50,891 bases of DNA from positions 1 to 50,891 of the forward strand of contig CATJTQ010000101.1 of NCBI GenBank assembly GCA_949743325.1, written 5' to 3'. The position numbers and the translations under genes were made by a program. Source of the DNA: an uncultured Lachnospiraceae bacterium. GTDB taxonomy: Bacteria; Bacillota; Clostridia; Lachnospirales; Lachnospiraceae. Shown in pieces: positions 10,169 to 18,977 of this stretch; the first letter of the stretch is position 1; each line of letters starts with the position of its first letter. The notes below the pieces were generated by a model. That model searched no databases, was not told the DNA's origin, and saw only the letters and a program-made list of their open reading frames with translations.

Positions 10169-11452
10169 TTAATAAAAACATTCTCCATCAATAACTATAT
10201 AGTCATTAAGTTTACCCTTTGATACTGCGCTGCTGGTATTAAAGAATAGATAGTTTCCAATATTATTTGTACCAGACAAAACTTCATTAGCTGCATTTAT
10301 ACATGAACGCTTGACACCATTTGAGATAACTCTTGCAACTTTTCCATTATGTGCACCAGGGAACTGCCCGCTCTGATATATTACACCAGATATTGAGTTA
10401 GGAAATCTTGAACTGTTGACGCGATTTATAATTACACTGCCAACAGCTAACTGACATTCATAACTCTGCCCACCAGCCTCTACCTGAATTAAGGCTGCAA
10501 GGAGTGTGGTCTCATCTGCCTCTGCCATTACTGCTTCTCTCTTTGTTGTTTCAATATTTTTCTTAGCTTTCTGAGCAGCTTTCTCTTCGGCAGCTTTAGC
10601 TCGCTCTATGACTTTCTGCTCTTCTGCTCGCTCTTCCTCTACAGATGTAGCTGTTTTTAAATTGTAAGAAATCGTTACATATTCAGCAGCAACAAAACCT
10701 GTAGTATCTTCTGCTGATACTGCTACCCAGCTTACATCTTCACTGACAACCTTAAAAGAATCTCCCACTGAAGCCAGTGAAACAACTTCTGATTCCTCGT
10801 TAGCTTCCTTTCTTACACGAAGAGTCTCTGTATTAACTGTTGCCTTTTTACCCATAGTATCAGCGATCTGCTTTGCCTCGTCATTAAATGCAAGATAATC
10901 ATTCTTAACAAAGCCTGTCACTGACCCAGATGAAATCTGAGTCCACTCTTCGCCTCGTTCAACAATATCAGCTGAGGCACCCTGTGGCAAATGACCTACA
11001 AGTTCGCCCTCCGCATCGGCATTCGCTCTTATATTTGCTTCTTCCTCCACCTTAGCCATAACTTTATTGGACCATTCATCAGGCTGAGACTGTTCTTCAG
11101 GCTGAGCCGCCTGCTCTGTCACTTCCACCGGCTGCTCTGTCACCTCATCTGACATTACAACCGGAACTTCAGCATTTTCAACTGTAGCTGTGAGTGTATT
11201 TGCACTGCCAGCAGCAACTGAGACATCAGAGACTGTATTCTTTGACTCTTCATTATCTTCTTTAACTTCAATATTTTCCCTCATAAAAGAAGCACTTCCG
11301 GCAAATACTTCATTAGTTCGAACTTTCTTATCATTTGGTATTACAGCACTTTCATCGGATGTACTGAAGCTGTTTCCAAAGAGCATTACTGAACCTGTAA
11401 TTAAACAGACCGCAAGCCCAGCAGGAACCATATGCTTTACATTAACTTTCAT
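10169..11452 (-). CDS. Secreted SH3-domain cell-wall hydrolase (SleB family)
   Basis: An exported peptidoglycan hydrolase of 427 residues. The N-terminus has a signal or anchor segment (LAVCLITGSVMLFG). An acidic Glu/Gln/Pro-rich linker follows, then two bacterial SH3 domains (about 130-190 and 200-265, each with a DxxGF(V/A) core), a Lys/Ala-rich charged helix, and a C-terminal Hydrolase_2 (SleB/CwlJ) domain (about 315-427) with the family's LAALIQVEAGGQ, AVGSVIINRVNS and FNTSS motifs. ATG 11452 has AAAAGGAG upstream. Use in spore germination or vegetative wall turnover are both possible. The upstream region carries phased GTTACA boxes. Confidence 0.88.
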   Translation of the reverse strand: MKVNVKHMVPAGLAVCLITGSVMLFGNSFSTSDESAVIPNDKKVRTNEVFAGSASFMRENIEVKEDNEESKNTVSDVSVAAGSANTLTATVENAEVPVVMSDEVTEQPVEVTEQAAQPEEQSQPDEWSNKVMAKVEEEANIRANADAEGELVGHLPQGASADIVERGEEWTQISSGSVTGFVKNDYLAFNDEAKQIADTMGKKATVNTETLRVRKEANEESEVVSLASVGDSFKVVSEDVSWVAVSAEDTTGFVAAEYVTISYNLKTATSVEEERAEEQKVIERAKAAEEKAAQKAKKNIETTKREAVMAEADETTLLAALIQVEAGGQSYECQLAVGSVIINRVNSSRFPNSISGVIYQSGQFPGAHNGKVARVISNGVKRSCINAANEVLSGTNNIGNYLFFNTSSAVSKGKLNDYIVIDGECFY

Positions 11453-11556
11453 GATAACTCCTTTTCCAGTATAACCCACATAAGCAAATGTGAAACAACC
11501 AAAATATATCCGATTAATCCCACTGCTATTTTTCCAAAGGTTCTTTCTTTAAAGAT

Positions 11557-11638
11557 ATTATACTGTTTTGCTTCATTTTTATTACAATTGTTACAAAATT
11601 GTTTCGTTTTGTTACAAATGTATAATAGCAGAGTTACA
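11557..11638 (-). promoter_or_regulatory. Promoter with phased GTTACA (TGTAAC) boxes
   Basis: The minus-strand -10 is TATAAT (11562-11557). Upstream lie TGTAAT at 11586-11581 and TGTAAC at 11595-11590, 11616-11611 and 11638-11633. The three TGTAAC copies start 21 and 22 bp apart, about two helix turns. The hexamer fits the TGTWAH half-site of WalR-type regulators, but the usual N5-spaced direct repeat is absent, so the regulator is inferred only. Confidence 0.45.
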
Positions 11639-11659
11639 TTTTTTTGTCAACCCCTTTAA

Positions 11660-12457
11660 TTATATCCGCCTCTGACGATAAACTTCATACATTAAAAGTG
11701 CCGCAGCCACTGAAGCATTTAAAGATTCTAATTTACCCTGCATCGGAATCTTGATATAATAATCCGCTGCTGAACTAATATTTACGCTGAGCCCATTTCC
11801 CTCATTACCAATAAGAATAGCTGTCCCCTCTTTATAAGAAGGTCTTATATAATCAACACTGTCAGTTAAATGCGCCGCATATGTATTAATATTACACTCT
11901 TTCAATTTCCTAATAGTAATACTTAAATCATCTGAATAAATAAACGGAACTCTAAAAATTGCTCCCATTGTAGAACGCACAACTTTGGGATTAAATAAAT
12001 CCACTGTCCCTTTATTCATTATTACAGCTGTAACCCCCGCCCCTTCAGCTGTGCGAATTATTGTTCCTAAATTTCCAGGATCCTGAATATTTTCTAATAC
12101 AATAAAAAGAGGATTGTCACTTTGCAAAAAACTATCTAAACTATATTTGGGCTGATTAACTATAGCTAAAACGCCTTGAGGCGATACAGTATCGCTTACC
12201 GCCTTATAAACGCTATTCGACACTTCTTCGACAAAAACTCCGTTTCTTTCAAGTCCTTCTATTTTCTCAATAATATCATGTGACCAAGTTTCAGTCGAAT
12301 AATTCGACAAAAACACTTTCTTAATTGAATTATCTGGCGTCTCAAGGAACATCTTCCAACCTTCTACAACAAAAACGCCCTCCTCACGTCGGGCTTTTGA
12401 TTTTGACATTAATTTTGATAAAAATTTTATTTGACTATTCGTACAACTTGTAATCAT
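11660..12457 (-). CDS. TrmH/SpoU-family RNA 2'-O-methyltransferase
   Basis: SAM-dependent SPOUT enzyme expected to methylate a ribose 2'-OH in rRNA or tRNA. The 265 residues comprise an N-terminal substrate-binding domain (about 1-95) and the SPOUT knot with motif 1 VLENIQDPGNLGTIIRTAE, motif 2 LIGNEGNGL and motif 3 IPMQGKLESLNASVAAALL. It looks like the RlmB/TsnR-like group found in Firmicutes; the exact target base cannot be read from sequence. ATG 12457 is favoured over an upstream GTG because AAGGTG lies seven bases before it. Confidence 0.9.
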   Translation of the reverse strand: MITSCTNSQIKFLSKLMSKSKARREEGVFVVEGWKMFLETPDNSIKKVFLSNYSTETWSHDIIEKIEGLERNGVFVEEVSNSVYKAVSDTVSPQGVLAIVNQPKYSLDSFLQSDNPLFIVLENIQDPGNLGTIIRTAEGAGVTAVIMNKGTVDLFNPKVVRSTMGAIFRVPFIYSDDLSITIRKLKECNINTYAAHLTDSVDYIRPSYKEGTAILIGNEGNGLSVNISSAADYYIKIPMQGKLESLNASVAAALLMYEVYRQRRI

Positions 12458-12505
12458 AATACTCACCTTTCAAATCAGATATATTACAGACTCTTGTATT
12501 ATTTT

Positions 12506-12593
12506 AAAAAAAACAACAGGGTTGTCTCATCAATTAAAAAGTCACACATTATAAATTTTATATTGTATGCCCTTTGCTCAATGAAACAACCCT
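12506..12593 (-). terminator. Terminator of pfkA
   Basis: AGGGTTGTCTCAT (12518-12530) pairs with ATGAAACAACCCT (12581-12593), 13 pairs with one G-U, around a 50-base loop. On the minus strand a run of eight T (12513-12506) follows a few bases later. The long loop is unusual for a terminator. Confidence 0.75.
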
Positions 12594-12601
12594 TTTTTAA
12601 T

Positions 12602-13579
12602 TTAAAACTTAGTAAGTCTGAGCGCAACTTCATATTGGTAAGGAGGAATATCCTTCTGCATTGCAAGCGCCTCATTTATGTCAAAATCAACATAATTACC
12701 ATTTTTAAATGCAACTACTCTCTTGTTTTTGCCTTCACATAACAGATCAACGGCCAAAGCGCCCATTGTTGAAGCAGCCACACGGTCACGACAAGTAGGA
12801 TTACCGCCTCTCTGCATATGACCCAGTATAGTTGCTCTTGTCTCAACACCAGTTGCCGCCTCAATTCGGCGTGCCATACTTGTTGAATGTCCAATACCTT
12901 CAGCATTTATAATAATATGATGCTTCTTTCCTAACTTTCTATTTCGAATTATATTGTCAATTATTGCCTGCTCATTATAATCATATTTTTCAGGAAGCAA
13001 TATATCCTCTGCTCCGTTAGCTATACCACACCATAATGCAAGAAAACCTGCACTGCGGCCCATAACCTCGATAATACTGCATCTTTCATGAGATGTCGAA
13101 GTGTCTCTAATTTTATCAATAGCCTCCATAGCTGTATTAACAGCTGTATCAAAGCCAATTGTATAATCTGTGCAGGAAATGTCAAGATCGATCGTTCCCG
13201 GAATACCAATTGTATTAATACCCAGATTAGCAAGCGCTCTAGCGCCTGCGAAAGAACCGTCACCGCCAATTACTACCAGACCTTCTATTCCATGTTTTTT
13301 ACATATTTCTGCACCTTTTTTCTGATACTCCTCATCATGAAATTCAGGACATCTTGCAGTACCCAGAATAGTACCGCCTCTTTGTATTGTATCGGAAACT
13401 TCTCTTGAATCCAAATCAATTATATCTTCATTCAGAAGTCCATTATATCCTTTTAAAATACCTTTTACGTTCAAACCCTTTCCAAGCGCTGTTCTAACTA
13501 CTGCTCTAATAGCAGCATTCATTCCCGGAGCATCTCCGCCGCTAGATAAAACACCAATTGTCTTTATCCTGTTTTCCAT
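12602..13579 (-). CDS. pfkA: 6-phosphofructokinase, ATP-type
   Basis: Phosphorylates fructose 6-phosphate in glycolysis. The 325 residues show the phosphate loop SSGGDAPGMNAAIR (8-21), GGDGSFAGA (about 102-110; the glycine where PPi enzymes have aspartate points to ATP), the catalytic loop and the substrate motif EVMGRSAGF. The catalytic loop reads PGTIDLDISCTDYTIGF, where the usual form is TIDND: both aspartates are kept and the asparagine between them is leucine. It is 64 bp from dnaE on the same strand, an order common in clostridia. Confidence 0.95.
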   Translation of the reverse strand: MENRIKTIGVLSSGGDAPGMNAAIRAVVRTALGKGLNVKGILKGYNGLLNEDIIDLDSREVSDTIQRGGTILGTARCPEFHDEEYQKKGAEICKKHGIEGLVVIGGDGSFAGARALANLGINTIGIPGTIDLDISCTDYTIGFDTAVNTAMEAIDKIRDTSTSHERCSIIEVMGRSAGFLALWCGIANGAEDILLPEKYDYNEQAIIDNIIRNRKLGKKHHIIINAEGIGHSTSMARRIEAATGVETRATILGHMQRGGNPTCRDRVAASTMGALAVDLLCEGKNKRVVAFKNGNYVDFDINEALAMQKDIPPYQYEVALRLTKF

Positions 13580-13643
13580 AATATGGCAACCTCCTTAACT
13601 GATATCATCATCCATTTACACCTATACTATAATAAAGCGATTT

Positions 13644-16600
13644 TTAAAGTTTTTCAATAGTTTTTTCTACAACTTTTACATTTGATTCACCAAATTTTTC
13701 CTTCAATTTGTCAAAAAGCTGTTCGGAGACATAAATATTCTTATCATATAAAGGTTTCATCGCTTTTATATCATTAATATATATTATAACCTTGTCAGTT
13801 CCCTCTGAAGAGCCGACGATCTCCTTAAGTAAATCCTCATTCGCAAGATAAGAATTTTTATTTGGAAACTGAAGCCACAACTCCCTGCTAATATCATCAA
13901 AGCGGAAAATATCCTGTGCAAGAACTTTTCCTGCTCTATCTTCTGCCGCATCAACTCTTCCCTTTATAAATATTTTCTCATCTTCATTTAAAATATGCTT
14001 ATATTTTTCATAAACATGCGGAAAAATTACAATCTCCACAGTTCCAAACAAATCTTCAAGCACAACAAAAGCCATAATTTGATTTTTCTTTGTTATCATA
14101 GTTCTAAATCCCGTAATCATTCCGCCTACAACAACAATTTGCTGATCCTTTAATAAAATTTCACCGCTCTCTTCATTAACAATAAAATCCGTTGTCTTTG
14201 CTGTAACATTTACTCTCCAACGCTCTTCATAGTCCTGAAGAGGATGACCGCTAACATAAATTCCCAAAACCTCTTTCTCAAATGCCAGAAGCTCTTGTTT
14301 AGAATATTCATCCAAGTCAGGAAGTTTTATATCATAACTCTTTTTATCTTCCTCAGCCATCATGTCGAAAAGTGTCATTTGTCCAACAAGCGTATTCTTC
14401 TTCTCTTGCTGAAGAGAATCCAAAATCTTTGTATAAACTGCCATCTTTTGCCGCCTGTTTCCTTCAAAACAATCTGCAGCGCCTGCCTTTATAAAACTTT
14501 CTAACGTTCTTTTACTGACATCCTTTCCACTTGTACGTTTGATAAAATCTTTAAAAGACGTATATTGCCCATTATCATTACGCTCCTTAACAATATCGTC
14601 AATTACAGTTTTTCCAACACTTTTAATAGCTGACAATCCATACATAATTCCCCTGTCGGACACAGAAAATCCACTGACGCCTTCTTTCAAATCAGGAGGA
14701 AGCAACTCTAATCCCATAGACCTTGCCGCTTGTATATAATCGACTTCTTTCGACGGATAATCTATTACTGATGTCATTAGAGCCGCCATAAATTCAACTG
14801 GATAATAATGTTTTAAATAAGCTGTCTGATAAGATACTACCGCATAAGCCGCTGCATGAGACTTATTAAAAGCATACTTTGCAAACTCAATCATGCTATC
14901 ATATATTTTATCAGCATCCTTCTCAGAAATACCATTGTTTATACAGCCTAATACATGCTCATCTTTATTTCCATATATAAAATTTTGTCTCTCTTTTTCC
15001 ATAACAGAAGTCTTTTTTTTCGACATTGCTCGTCGAACCAAATCACTTCTGCCTAATGTGAAACCCGCTAAATCTCTTACAATCTGCATTACTTGTTCCT
15101 GATACACAATACAACCATAAGTTGGAGATAAAATTGACTCTAACTGCGGTACCATATAAGTAATATTCTGCCCATTTTCTTTCCCTTTTATATATTGAGG
15201 AATAAAATCCATCGGTCCAGGGCGATAAAGTGAAATTCCTGCTATAATATCTTCAAGTGATCTTGGCTGCAGTTCTCTCATAAAGGATTTCATCCCGCCA
15301 CTTTCTAACTGAAAAACACCATCAGTTTTACCTGAAGAAATCATTTCCAATACTTCTCTATCATTATAATCTATATTAGACAGATCTAATTTAATATTCT
15401 TACGTCCCTCAACCATATGTACCGCATTTTGGATAACAGTAAGAGTTCTCAAACCAAGAAAATCCATCTTTAAAAGTCCAAGTTCTTCCAATGTTGTCAT
15501 AGTAAACTGTGTTGTAATAGAACCGTCAGATCCTCTTGAAAGCGGTACATACTCATCTACTGATTTTTTACTGATAACCACTCCTGCGGCATGCATTGAA
15601 GAATGTCTTGGCAAACCTTCAAGCCTTTTAGACATATCAATTAAATACTTTATCTGCTCATCATTCTCATATGACTGTCTTAGTTCCGGATTAATTTTTA
15701 GTGCTTTATCAATAGTCATTCCCAGATCTCTAGGAACCATCTTGGCAATAGAATCAACAAACGAATATGGCAGGTTCATAACTCGTCCCACATCACGAAT
15801 AACACCTTTTGCTTGCAAAGTACCAAATGTAACAATCTGTACGACACGATCTTTTCCATATTTTTCTACTACATAATCTATAACTTCCTGACGTCTTTCA
15901 AAACAAAAGTCCACATCTATATCAGGCATTGAAATACGCTCTGGATTTAGAAAACGCTCAAAAAGCAGATTATATTTTATAGGGTCTATATCTGTTATTC
16001 CAAGACAGTAAGCAACAATACTTCCGGCGGCGCTCCCGCGTCCCGGACCTACCATAATATCATGATCTTTTGCATATTTTATAAAATCCCACACTATTAA
16101 AAAATAGTCGACAAATCCCATGTTATTTATAGTATCTAGTTCATAATTTAACCGTTCTTTTAGACTTTCGTCAGCAGACGGATATCTCTCATTCATACCA
16201 TCTTCACACAGCTTATTAATATATTCCCAGGCACTAAACCCATCAGGCACATCATATTCAGGAAGTTTTCTCTCACCAAATACAATTTCAACATTGCATC
16301 TATCAGCTATTTTCTGAGTATTAGAAATAGCCTGAGGAGCATATGGAAAAATCTTCATCATCTCTTCCTCAGACTTAATATAATACTGCCCTCCCTCATA
16401 ACGCATTCTATCTTCATCACTCAGCAATTTTCCAGTCTGTATGCAGAGCAGAATATCATGAGCCTGCTCATCTTCCTTAAAAGTATAATGAATATCGTTA
16501 GTCGCCACTAACTCAATACCTGTATCATTACTTAATCTTATTAGCTGCTGATTAACAGTCTGTTGTTCTCTAATACCATGATCCTGCAGTTCAAGAAAAT

Positions 16601-17111
16601 AATTTTCTTCACCAAAAGTATCTCTATACCACAGTGCTGCTTCTTTGGCCTTATCATACTGTCCCCTTAACAACAGTTTTGGAATTTCTCCAGCAAGACA
16701 AGCGCTCAATGCTATAATTCCGTTATGAAACTTTGACAAAATCTCCTTATCAACACGGGGTTTGTAATAAAAACCATCTACAAACCCCTTAGAAACAATT
16801 TTTATTAAATTAGAGTAACCCTCATTATTTTCAGCGAGTAAAACAAGATGATGATATCTGTCATCACCTCCTGAAGTCTCTCTGTCAAATCTCGATTCAG
16901 GAGCAACATAAACCTCACATCCGATAATTGGCTTTATCCCTTCCTCTTTTGCCGCACGGTAAAAATCAATAACACCATACATAACTCCGTGGTCAGTAAT
17001 AGCTGCGCTGTCCATACCCAGCTCCTTAACTCGTGCAACATATTCTTTTATCTTGTTAGAGCCATCTAACAAACTGTACTCAGTATGTGTATGCAAATGT
17101 GCAAAACCCAC
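13644..17111 (-). CDS. dnaE: DNA polymerase III alpha subunit (DnaE)
   Basis: Replicative or lesion-tolerant polymerase of 1155 residues, the DnaE1 size. The PHP domain opens with FAHLHTHTEYSLLDG. The polymerase core carries GPGRGSAAGS (about 355-364) and the catalytic PDIDVDF (about 396-402), followed by the beta-binding and tandem HhH region and a C-terminal OB-fold (VVVGGMITGFRTM, about 1000-1080). The start is GTG behind AAAGGGGAT. In Firmicutes DnaE usually works beside PolC; no polC lies in this window. A 45-residue small ORF precedes it by 41 bp. Confidence 0.96.
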   Translation of the reverse strand: MGFAHLHTHTEYSLLDGSNKIKEYVARVKELGMDSAAITDHGVMYGVIDFYRAAKEEGIKPIIGCEVYVAPESRFDRETSGGDDRYHHLVLLAENNEGYSNLIKIVSKGFVDGFYYKPRVDKEILSKFHNGIIALSACLAGEIPKLLLRGQYDKAKEAALWYRDTFGEENYFLELQDHGIREQQTVNQQLIRLSNDTGIELVATNDIHYTFKEDEQAHDILLCIQTGKLLSDEDRMRYEGGQYYIKSEEEMMKIFPYAPQAISNTQKIADRCNVEIVFGERKLPEYDVPDGFSAWEYINKLCEDGMNERYPSADESLKERLNYELDTINNMGFVDYFLIVWDFIKYAKDHDIMVGPGRGSAAGSIVAYCLGITDIDPIKYNLLFERFLNPERISMPDIDVDFCFERRQEVIDYVVEKYGKDRVVQIVTFGTLQAKGVIRDVGRVMNLPYSFVDSIAKMVPRDLGMTIDKALKINPELRQSYENDEQIKYLIDMSKRLEGLPRHSSMHAAGVVISKKSVDEYVPLSRGSDGSITTQFTMTTLEELGLLKMDFLGLRTLTVIQNAVHMVEGRKNIKLDLSNIDYNDREVLEMISSGKTDGVFQLESGGMKSFMRELQPRSLEDIIAGISLYRPGPMDFIPQYIKGKENGQNITYMVPQLESILSPTYGCIVYQEQVMQIVRDLAGFTLGRSDLVRRAMSKKKTSVMEKERQNFIYGNKDEHVLGCINNGISEKDADKIYDSMIEFAKYAFNKSHAAAYAVVSYQTAYLKHYYPVEFMAALMTSVIDYPSKEVDYIQAARSMGLELLPPDLKEGVSGFSVSDRGIMYGLSAIKSVGKTVIDDIVKERNDNGQYTSFKDFIKRTSGKDVSKRTLESFIKAGAADCFEGNRRQKMAVYTKILDSLQQEKKNTLVGQMTLFDMMAEEDKKSYDIKLPDLDEYSKQELLAFEKEVLGIYVSGHPLQDYEERWRVNVTAKTTDFIVNEESGEILLKDQQIVVVGGMITGFRTMITKKNQIMAFVVLEDLFGTVEIVIFPHVYEKYKHILNEDEKIFIKGRVDAAEDRAGKVLAQDIFRFDDISRELWLQFPNKNSYLANEDLLKEIVGSSEGTDKVIIYINDIKAMKPLYDKNIYVSEQLFDKLKEKFGESNVKVVEKTIEKL

Positions 17112-17152
17112 TTTTTATCCCCTTTCTTAAAAAGATCGACAATGTCAACTTT

Positions 17153-17290
17153 CTATTTCTTTCTTTTCTTTGGCTTTCCGCTGCCTAACACTTTAAGCAC
17201 CTCATCCATTGATTTCTTAAGTTCAATACTTCGCATCTGCAGTTGACGCTTATCCATAGTAGCATTTGCCAACTTCTTTTTTAAATCCAT
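17153..17290 (-). CDS. Small basic protein upstream of dnaE (45 residues)
   Basis: An ORF of 45 codons between trmB and dnaE, on the same strand and 41 bp before dnaE. It begins MDLKKKLANATM and ends with the strongly basic tail GSGKPKKRKK. The middle is one predicted amphipathic helix with regularly spaced Leu/Met/Ile. Only a weak SD (AAAGG) precedes the ATG. I do not recognise it. The lysine tail suggests nucleic-acid contact, but that is inference. It could also be a chance ORF; its composition and position make it worth listing. Confidence 0.5.
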   Translation of the reverse strand: MDLKKKLANATMDKRQLQMRSIELKKSMDEVLKVLGSGKPKKRKK

Positions 17291-17322
17291 GAAAAGCTGC
17301 CTTTTTTATTAAGTATATGTAA

Positions 17323-17967
17323 TTATTGTTTCTTTATAATCATTTTGTGAATCGGAATGCCCTCTGCCGAAAATCTTTCCTCATATTCAGTCATAACATT
17401 TCCCTGTAAAAGTTTAGTGTCATTATGTAAATCAAACGTATATTCATCTAATATCCAGCCTGCTTCCCTGCACTCTTCTAAAGAAAATTCAAACAACGTT
17501 CTGTTGTCAGTCTTAAATTCAACTAAACCATCGCTTCGTAAAATCTCTTCATATCGAGCTAAAAACTGCCTTGAAGTCAATCTTCTCTTCGCATGACGGT
17601 CCTTTGGCCAAGGATCTGAAAAATTAAGGTATATTTTGTCAACCTCATCTTTTACAAAAATATTTTGAATATATTCCGCCTCAAACCTCAAAAACATAAT
17701 ATTAGGAAGTTTTATTTCCTGCTGCTTATCAATAGCCCTTATAAGAACACTTGAATACTTTTCTATTCCTACATAATTAATAGAAGGATTCTTTAATGCA
17801 AGCTCCATCAAAAACTTTCCCTTTCCCATTCCAATCTCTATCTGGATAGGATTATTATTTCCAAAAACTTTTCTGCTCCAATTACCTTTCATTTTTTCCG
17901 GCTCATGAACAACGAACTCACAATCTGCAATACGCTCTCTCGAACCTCTTATATTCCTTAACCGCAT
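17323..17967 (-). CDS. trmB: tRNA (guanine-N7-)-methyltransferase
   Basis: Methylates G46 in the variable loop of tRNA with SAM. The 214 residues contain the SAM-binding IEIGMGKGKFLMELA motif (about 42-56), the FSDPWPKDRHAKRRL motif (about 116-130) that marks TrmB, and a C-terminal TEYEERF. The ATG directly follows the pduL TAG stop (TAGATG), so the two are co-translated, although their functions are not related. Confidence 0.95.
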   Translation of the reverse strand: MRLRNIRGSRERIADCEFVVHEPEKMKGNWSRKVFGNNNPIQIEIGMGKGKFLMELALKNPSINYVGIEKYSSVLIRAIDKQQEIKLPNIMFLRFEAEYIQNIFVKDEVDKIYLNFSDPWPKDRHAKRRLTSRQFLARYEEILRSDGLVEFKTDNRTLFEFSLEECREAGWILDEYTFDLHNDTKLLQGNVMTEYEERFSAEGIPIHKMIIKKQ

Positions 17968-18666
17968 CTATTTATCTACAACCTCCGAATCATCTTTCTT
18001 TATCAATTCAACCCAATCACTATTCTTTATCAAAAATGCATTGGCATCATCTGTATCAATATGCATATCCAATTCAAAATCATCTCTGACACGAACCGTC
18101 ACATTATCTAAAATTCCGCCCTTCTCATTATGCACTTTTACCATAACATTTTCATTATTTAAAACTTGATAATAATCTGCATCCGCAGGACTCATATGAA
18201 TATGCCGTTCTGCAACAATACATCCCTCTTTCAATGTAACAGAACCGCATGGTCCAATTAAAATAACAGGCGCGCTGCCCACAATGTCTCCCGAACTTCG
18301 TACAGGCGGTTTTACGCCTAATTGTCTGGCATCAGTCATAGAAATCTCCACCTGATTCTCTTTTCTAAGCGGACCTAAAATGCGAACATTAGAAAACATT
18401 CCTTTCGGACCAACAAGATTCAATTGTTCATTTGATGCATACTGTCCTGGTTGTGAAAGTTCACGAAAAACCGTCAGCTCATAACCCTCACCATAAAGAA
18501 TATCTAAAGCTTCCCTATTTAAATGTATATGCCTAGCAGAAATACTAACCGGAATCTTATTAGTTCTCTTATGAAGCATACCTTCATAATTATCTATAGT
18601 ATTAATATCAATTCTCTCAAAATCTATCGAAATAAATGGTCTGAAATTATTATATACCTGCCGCAT
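17968..18666 (-). CDS. pduL: Phosphate propanoyltransferase (PduL)
   Basis: Exchanges phosphate and CoA on short acyl groups (acetyl/propionyl-CoA to acyl phosphate). The 232 residues contain two PTAC beta-barrel halves, each with a zinc-binding HxH signature: SARHIHLN (about 43-50) and AERHIHMS (about 147-154), plus LVGPKGMFSNVRILGP. About 36 residues precede the first barrel. In compartment-associated PduL such an extension can carry an encapsulation peptide, but no shell-protein gene is near. As an orphan next to trmB it may act in the cytoplasm as the phosphotransacetylase for acetate formation. A shorter start at codon 30 (MLHKR) is possible. Confidence 0.88.
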   Translation of the reverse strand: MRQVYNNFRPFISIDFERIDINTIDNYEGMLHKRTNKIPVSISARHIHLNREALDILYGEGYELTVFRELSQPGQYASNEQLNLVGPKGMFSNVRILGPLRKENQVEISMTDARQLGVKPPVRSSGDIVGSAPVILIGPCGSVTLKEGCIVAERHIHMSPADADYYQVLNNENVMVKVHNEKGGILDNVTVRVRDDFELDMHIDTDDANAFLIKNSDWVELIKKDDSEVVDK

Positions 18667-18723
18667 AAAATTACCTCACTTTAATAACAATTATATTGTA
18701 CGCAATATTAGTATTTTAACACA

Positions 18724-18752
18724 TTGCAAAAAAATTGAAAAGATGTTATATT
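18724..18752 (+). promoter_or_regulatory. Promoter of the methyltransferase gene
   Basis: TTGCAA (18724-18729), a 17-base spacer and TATATT (18747-18752). Transcription would start near 18759, leaving a leader of about 220 bases that contains the tandem hairpin repeats. Confidence 0.5.
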
Positions 18753-18832
18753 AAATCTGTATCATAATTATTGAATTTGTATCACAAAAATATTAAATGT
18801 AAAACATAGTATACCCAAGGTCGTACCATTAC

Positions 18833-18949
18833 TCATGTCCCCTCGGGACGGGCTAACAACTTCGTTGTTAGTAGTTGTATACATTAGGGCATACAAAATT
18901 CATGTCCCTTCGGGACGGGTAAGCAACTTCGTTGTTTATCGTTGTTACA
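18833..18949 (+). repeat. Two tandem 50-base double-hairpin repeats in a leader
   Basis: Copy 1 is 18833-18882 and copy 2 is 18900-18949, with a 67-bp period. Each holds a first hairpin (GTCCC, 3-base loop, GGGAC) and a second hairpin closed by CAA-CTTCG-TTG. The second stem is CTAACAA/TTGTTAG in copy 1 and TAAGCAA/TTGTTTA in copy 2. Pairing is kept although the sequence differs, with two compensatory changes and one change to G-U. The elements lie 29 bases before the start codon. They could be a tandem RNA regulator or a REP-like palindromic repeat; I cannot assign a family. Confidence 0.7.
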
Positions 18950-18977
18950 TATTTTTTATTACGAAAGGATTACAAAA

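Noticed and set aside
18835-18977. Plus-strand ORFs across the tandem repeats, including a TTG at 18942
   Set aside because: They read through structured repeats, lack an SD, and the ATG at 18978 has a good one.
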